Below, piece after piece: positions 5,011-6,343 of a stretch of 6,343 bases of DNA. Under the pieces are notes generated by a model. The model was given only the letters and a program-made list of their open reading frames with translations, was not told the DNA's origin and made no database searches. This DNA comes from Thermoprotei archaeon (GTDB lineage: Archaea > Thermoproteota > Methanomethylicia > Nezhaarchaeales > WYZ-LMO8). The position numbers and the translations under genes were made by a program. How positions within the stretch are numbered: position 1 is the stretch's first letter; each line of letters opens with the position of its first letter. The stretch lies in the NCBI GenBank assembly GCA_003650865.1, contig QMSN01000059.1:1-6343 (forward strand). The letters are read 5' to 3'.

Positions 5011-5059
5011 CATAGTAAGGTATATAGTATTGTGGTGCTATGCGATCTATGGTGGGAGG

Positions 5060-5308
5060 TTGCAGACAGTCACCATTAAAGTCCCTGAGAGAGTTGTAGA
5101 GGTAGTTGAGGAGATGGTTAGGCTGGGCATTGCTAGAAGCCGTAACCACGCTTACAACGTGATAATCGACATGGGCCTCCCCAAGGCGTTAGAGCTTGTG
5201 AAGCGCAAGAGGAGGGTTGAGGAGCTTACTCAGAGCTTTCTACGTGATGGCTTGCCTTACAGGGATTTGCCGACGGTGGAGGATGTTGAGGAGGCTAGGA
5301 GCCGTTGA
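5060..5308 (+). CDS. vapB: VapB-type ribbon-helix-helix antitoxin
   Basis: An 82-residue protein. Residues 2-8 (QTVTIKV) form the DNA-contacting strand of a ribbon-helix-helix domain, followed by two helices (PERVVEVVEEMVRLGIA and SRNHAYNVIIDMGLPKAL, to about 45). The rest (KRKRRVEELTQSF to DLPTVEDVEEARSR) is the charged tail that usually wraps the toxin and blocks its active site. I chose TTG 5060 because family members start immediately before the strand and GGTG lies five bases upstream. The open frame continues up to a TTG at 5030, which would add ten residues (starting MWCYAIYGG) and would suit an almost leaderless transcript. It overlaps vapC by four bases (TTGA), implying coupled translation. 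It is expected to neutralise VapC and bind the inverted repeats in its promoter. Confidence 0.85.
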   Translation: MQTVTIKVPERVVEVVEEMVRLGIARSRNHAYNVIIDMGLPKALELVKRKRRVEELTQSFLRDGLPYRDLPTVEDVEEARSR

Positions 5309-5742
5309 TCTACTTGGACACAAACGTCTTGATAGCCTACATAAACCCTAAGGATGCTCTTCACCGAAGAGCCGTTAACCTCTTGTCGAGGCGTAGTGGC
5401 GAGGGCTTCGTCGCGTCGCAACTAGTGGTGTTGGAGCTATACTCCGTTTTCAGTAGGGTTATGAGCGTGAGCGATGAGGAGCTTGAAGCTCTGGTCAACT
5501 ACACAATTAAGGCTTGTGGAGTAGAGGTTGTTCAAGTGGAGTGGGATGAGGTTTATAGATCCGCTTTGAGCTACGCTAATAAGCTTAAGCTCAAGGTTTT
5601 AGACCTACTCCACGTGGTAGTTGCTCAACTAGCTGGTGCCAAGACCTTCATGTCGTTCGACAGAGACATAAATAGCATGGCCAGCGTCATTGAGGAGCTC
5701 CTAGACTTGAGGGTTATAGGGCTTGACTATGATCGAGTCTGA
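5305..5742 (+). CDS. vapC: VapC-type PIN-domain toxin ribonuclease
   Basis: A 145-residue PIN-domain protein starting at TTG 5305 inside the antitoxin stop codon. The acidic active-site set is complete: D5 (MIYLDTNVLIAYI), E44 (SQLVVLELYSVFSR), D100 (LKVLDLLHVVVAQL) and D119 with D121 (TFMSFDRDI). Members are magnesium-dependent ribonucleases; known VapC toxins cut tRNA or rRNA. The target here cannot be read from the sequence. Length and motif spacing are normal and there is no frameshift, so the toxin looks active. It is paired with the ribbon-helix-helix antitoxin upstream. Thermophilic archaea usually carry many such pairs, which are implicated in stress responses. Confidence 0.92.
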   Translation: MIYLDTNVLIAYINPKDALHRRAVNLLSRRSGEGFVASQLVVLELYSVFSRVMSVSDEELEALVNYTIKACGVEVVQVEWDEVYRSALSYANKLKLKVLDLLHVVVAQLAGAKTFMSFDRDINSMASVIEELLDLRVIGLDYDRV

Positions 5743-5744
5743 AG

Positions 5745-5803
5745 CCAGCTCGCCACTATACAGCTTTGACGTAAACCTATTAGGAGTATTCCACGCGAGC
5801 TGG
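5745..5803. repeat. Perfect 9-bp inverted repeat after vapC
   Basis: CCAGCTCGC (5745-5753) is the exact reverse complement of GCGAGCTGG (5795-5803), with 41 bases between. It starts two bases after the vapC stop. Within the loop, TAAAC (5772-5776) could pair with GTTTA (5804-5808) just outside the stem, an arrangement that could form a pseudoknot. The loop also contains CCTA-T-TAGG (5776-5784). It could be a 3'-end structure of the vapBC transcript; the weakly T-rich GTAATTTTC at 5812-5820 follows. Confidence 0.4.
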
Positions 5804-5835
5804 GTTTAGCTGTAATTTTCAAGCTCTAGATCGCG

Positions 5836-5860
5836 TTGTATAATAACGGGAGCTCTATAA
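5836..5860 (+). promoter_or_regulatory. TATA-like boxes ahead of the helicase gene
   Basis: GTATAATAA (about 5838-5846) and CTATAAGAATAA (about 5853-5864) are both good archaeal TATA candidates. They predict transcription from about 5866 or 5881. The first fits the TTG start at 5879 and the second fits the GTG at 5894. This suggests the helicase has its own promoter, separate from vapBC. Confidence 0.4.
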
Positions 5861-5878
5861 GAATAAGCTTGAGAAGCC

Positions 5879-6343
5879 TTGCCCTCCAGCAGGGTGGACT
5901 CCTCTAGGGTTCTTGAGGAGCTGGGCTATGAGTACTACTCGTACGTTGAGCCAGCTGTCAAGCCCGATGAGGTTGAGGTGAGGTTTGAGGACTTAATACC
6001 TCAGTTTAAGGTTAAGGAGCTGCCGATATCTAGTAGGAGGCTCTATAGGCATCAGCTTGAGGCCTATGAGGCGTTGAGGTCTGGCTTCAACGTTGTCTTG
6101 AGGTCTGGCACAGGGTCGGGCAAGACTGAGGCTTGGCTGCTCTACACGCTTACTCGTAGGGTTCCTACTCTAGCTGTCTACCCGACTCTGGCCTTGGCGA
6201 ACGACCAGATTAGGAGGATTAGTAGCTACGCCTCAGCCGTCGGCTTGACGGTTGAGGTCATAGATGCCTCTAGGAGGAACCTCTTGATAAGGGAGAAGGG
6301 GAGGTCTAAGCTTAGGTCTATACTGGCTGGATGCGACGTAGTA
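5879..6343 (+). CDS. SF2 (DEAD/DEAH-type) helicase, N-terminal part; runs off the window
   Basis: The frame is open from a stop at 5870-5872 to the window edge; 155 codons are visible if it starts at TTG 5879 (GTG 5894 is the alternative). A helicase core begins after about 55 residues. LYRHQLEAYEALRSG (55-69) is a Q-motif-like segment. RSGTGSGKTEAW (75-86) holds the Walker A motif with K82 and T83. AVYPTLALANDQ (99-110) is motif Ia. The 'GSGKTEAW' variant and the 'RHQxEAxxAL' lead-in are typical of large archaeal and bacterial SF2 helicases such as the COG1205/YprA group; I infer that group but cannot confirm it without motifs II-VI. ATP-driven nucleic-acid remodelling is expected. Nothing indicates a pseudogene in the visible part. 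Its position after vapBC may be coincidental or may mark an accessory region. Confidence 0.85.
   Translation, partial: MPSSRVDSSRVLEELGYEYYSYVEPAVKPDEVEVRFEDLIPQFKVKELPISSRRLYRHQLEAYEALRSGFNVVLRSGTGSGKTEAWLLYTLTRRVPTLAVYPTLALANDQIRRISSYASAVGLTVEVIDASRRNLLIREKGRSKLRSILAGCDVV

Noticed and set aside
1..6343. CRISPR array, insertion sequence, rRNA or att site
   Set aside because: No regularly spaced repeats, no transposase frame with terminal repeats, and no rRNA or tRNA signature were seen on reading both strands.

Overview
The window looks like a chromosomal segment of a thermophilic archaeon, most likely from the Thermoproteota (crenarchaeal) side. The reasons are frequent TTG and GTG starts, arginine codons dominated by AGG/AGA, TATA-type promoters (TTTAA/TTATA) about 25-30 nt ahead of likely transcript starts, a C/D-box guide sRNA, and several archaeal-style families (the UPF0237/UPF0210 pair, a VapBC pair with a ribbon-helix-helix antitoxin, a GKTEAW-type SF2 helicase). 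Genus cannot be read from the sequence.

Left part (1-1490): the last 26 codons of an upstream gene are followed by a TTG-started gene for an unrecognised protein with a PH-like/GRAM-like strand pattern and a hydrophobic insert. About 400 bases without a convincing gene follow (628-1030). They hold a bulged hairpin right after the stop codon, a weak minus-strand C/D-box candidate, overlapping palindromes around a TATA-like core, and another possible structured element. Next is a near-perfect C/D-box sRNA at 1031-1099, with its own TATA box, both guides and a 7-bp terminal stem. It lies tail to tail with a small minus-strand gene of unknown function.

Centre (1491-4243): a two-gene operon encodes a UPF0237 ACT-domain protein and a UPF0210 (DUF711) protein, a widely conserved pair whose biochemical role is not established. 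A second plus-strand pair follows: a dCMP deaminase (nucleotide supply for dTMP) and a type 1 RNase HI (RNA:DNA hybrid removal). Both pairs are tightly spaced.

Right part (4220-6343): a minus-strand gene for a small protein with two membrane helices overlaps the end of the RNase HI gene by 24 bp. Divergent to it is a VapB-VapC toxin-antitoxin pair with a 4-base TTGA overlap; its promoter has inverted repeats on both sides of the TATA box. After vapC comes a 140-base spacer with a long inverted repeat and TATA-like boxes. The window ends inside the start of an SF2 helicase with an intact Walker A motif.

The clearest non-protein discovery is the C/D-box sRNA. No CRISPR array, insertion sequence, tRNA or rRNA was seen. 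I did not find a multi-gene system that is clearly new; the best unexplained material is the structured spacer at 628-1030, the three uncharacterised proteins and the UPF0237/UPF0210 pair.
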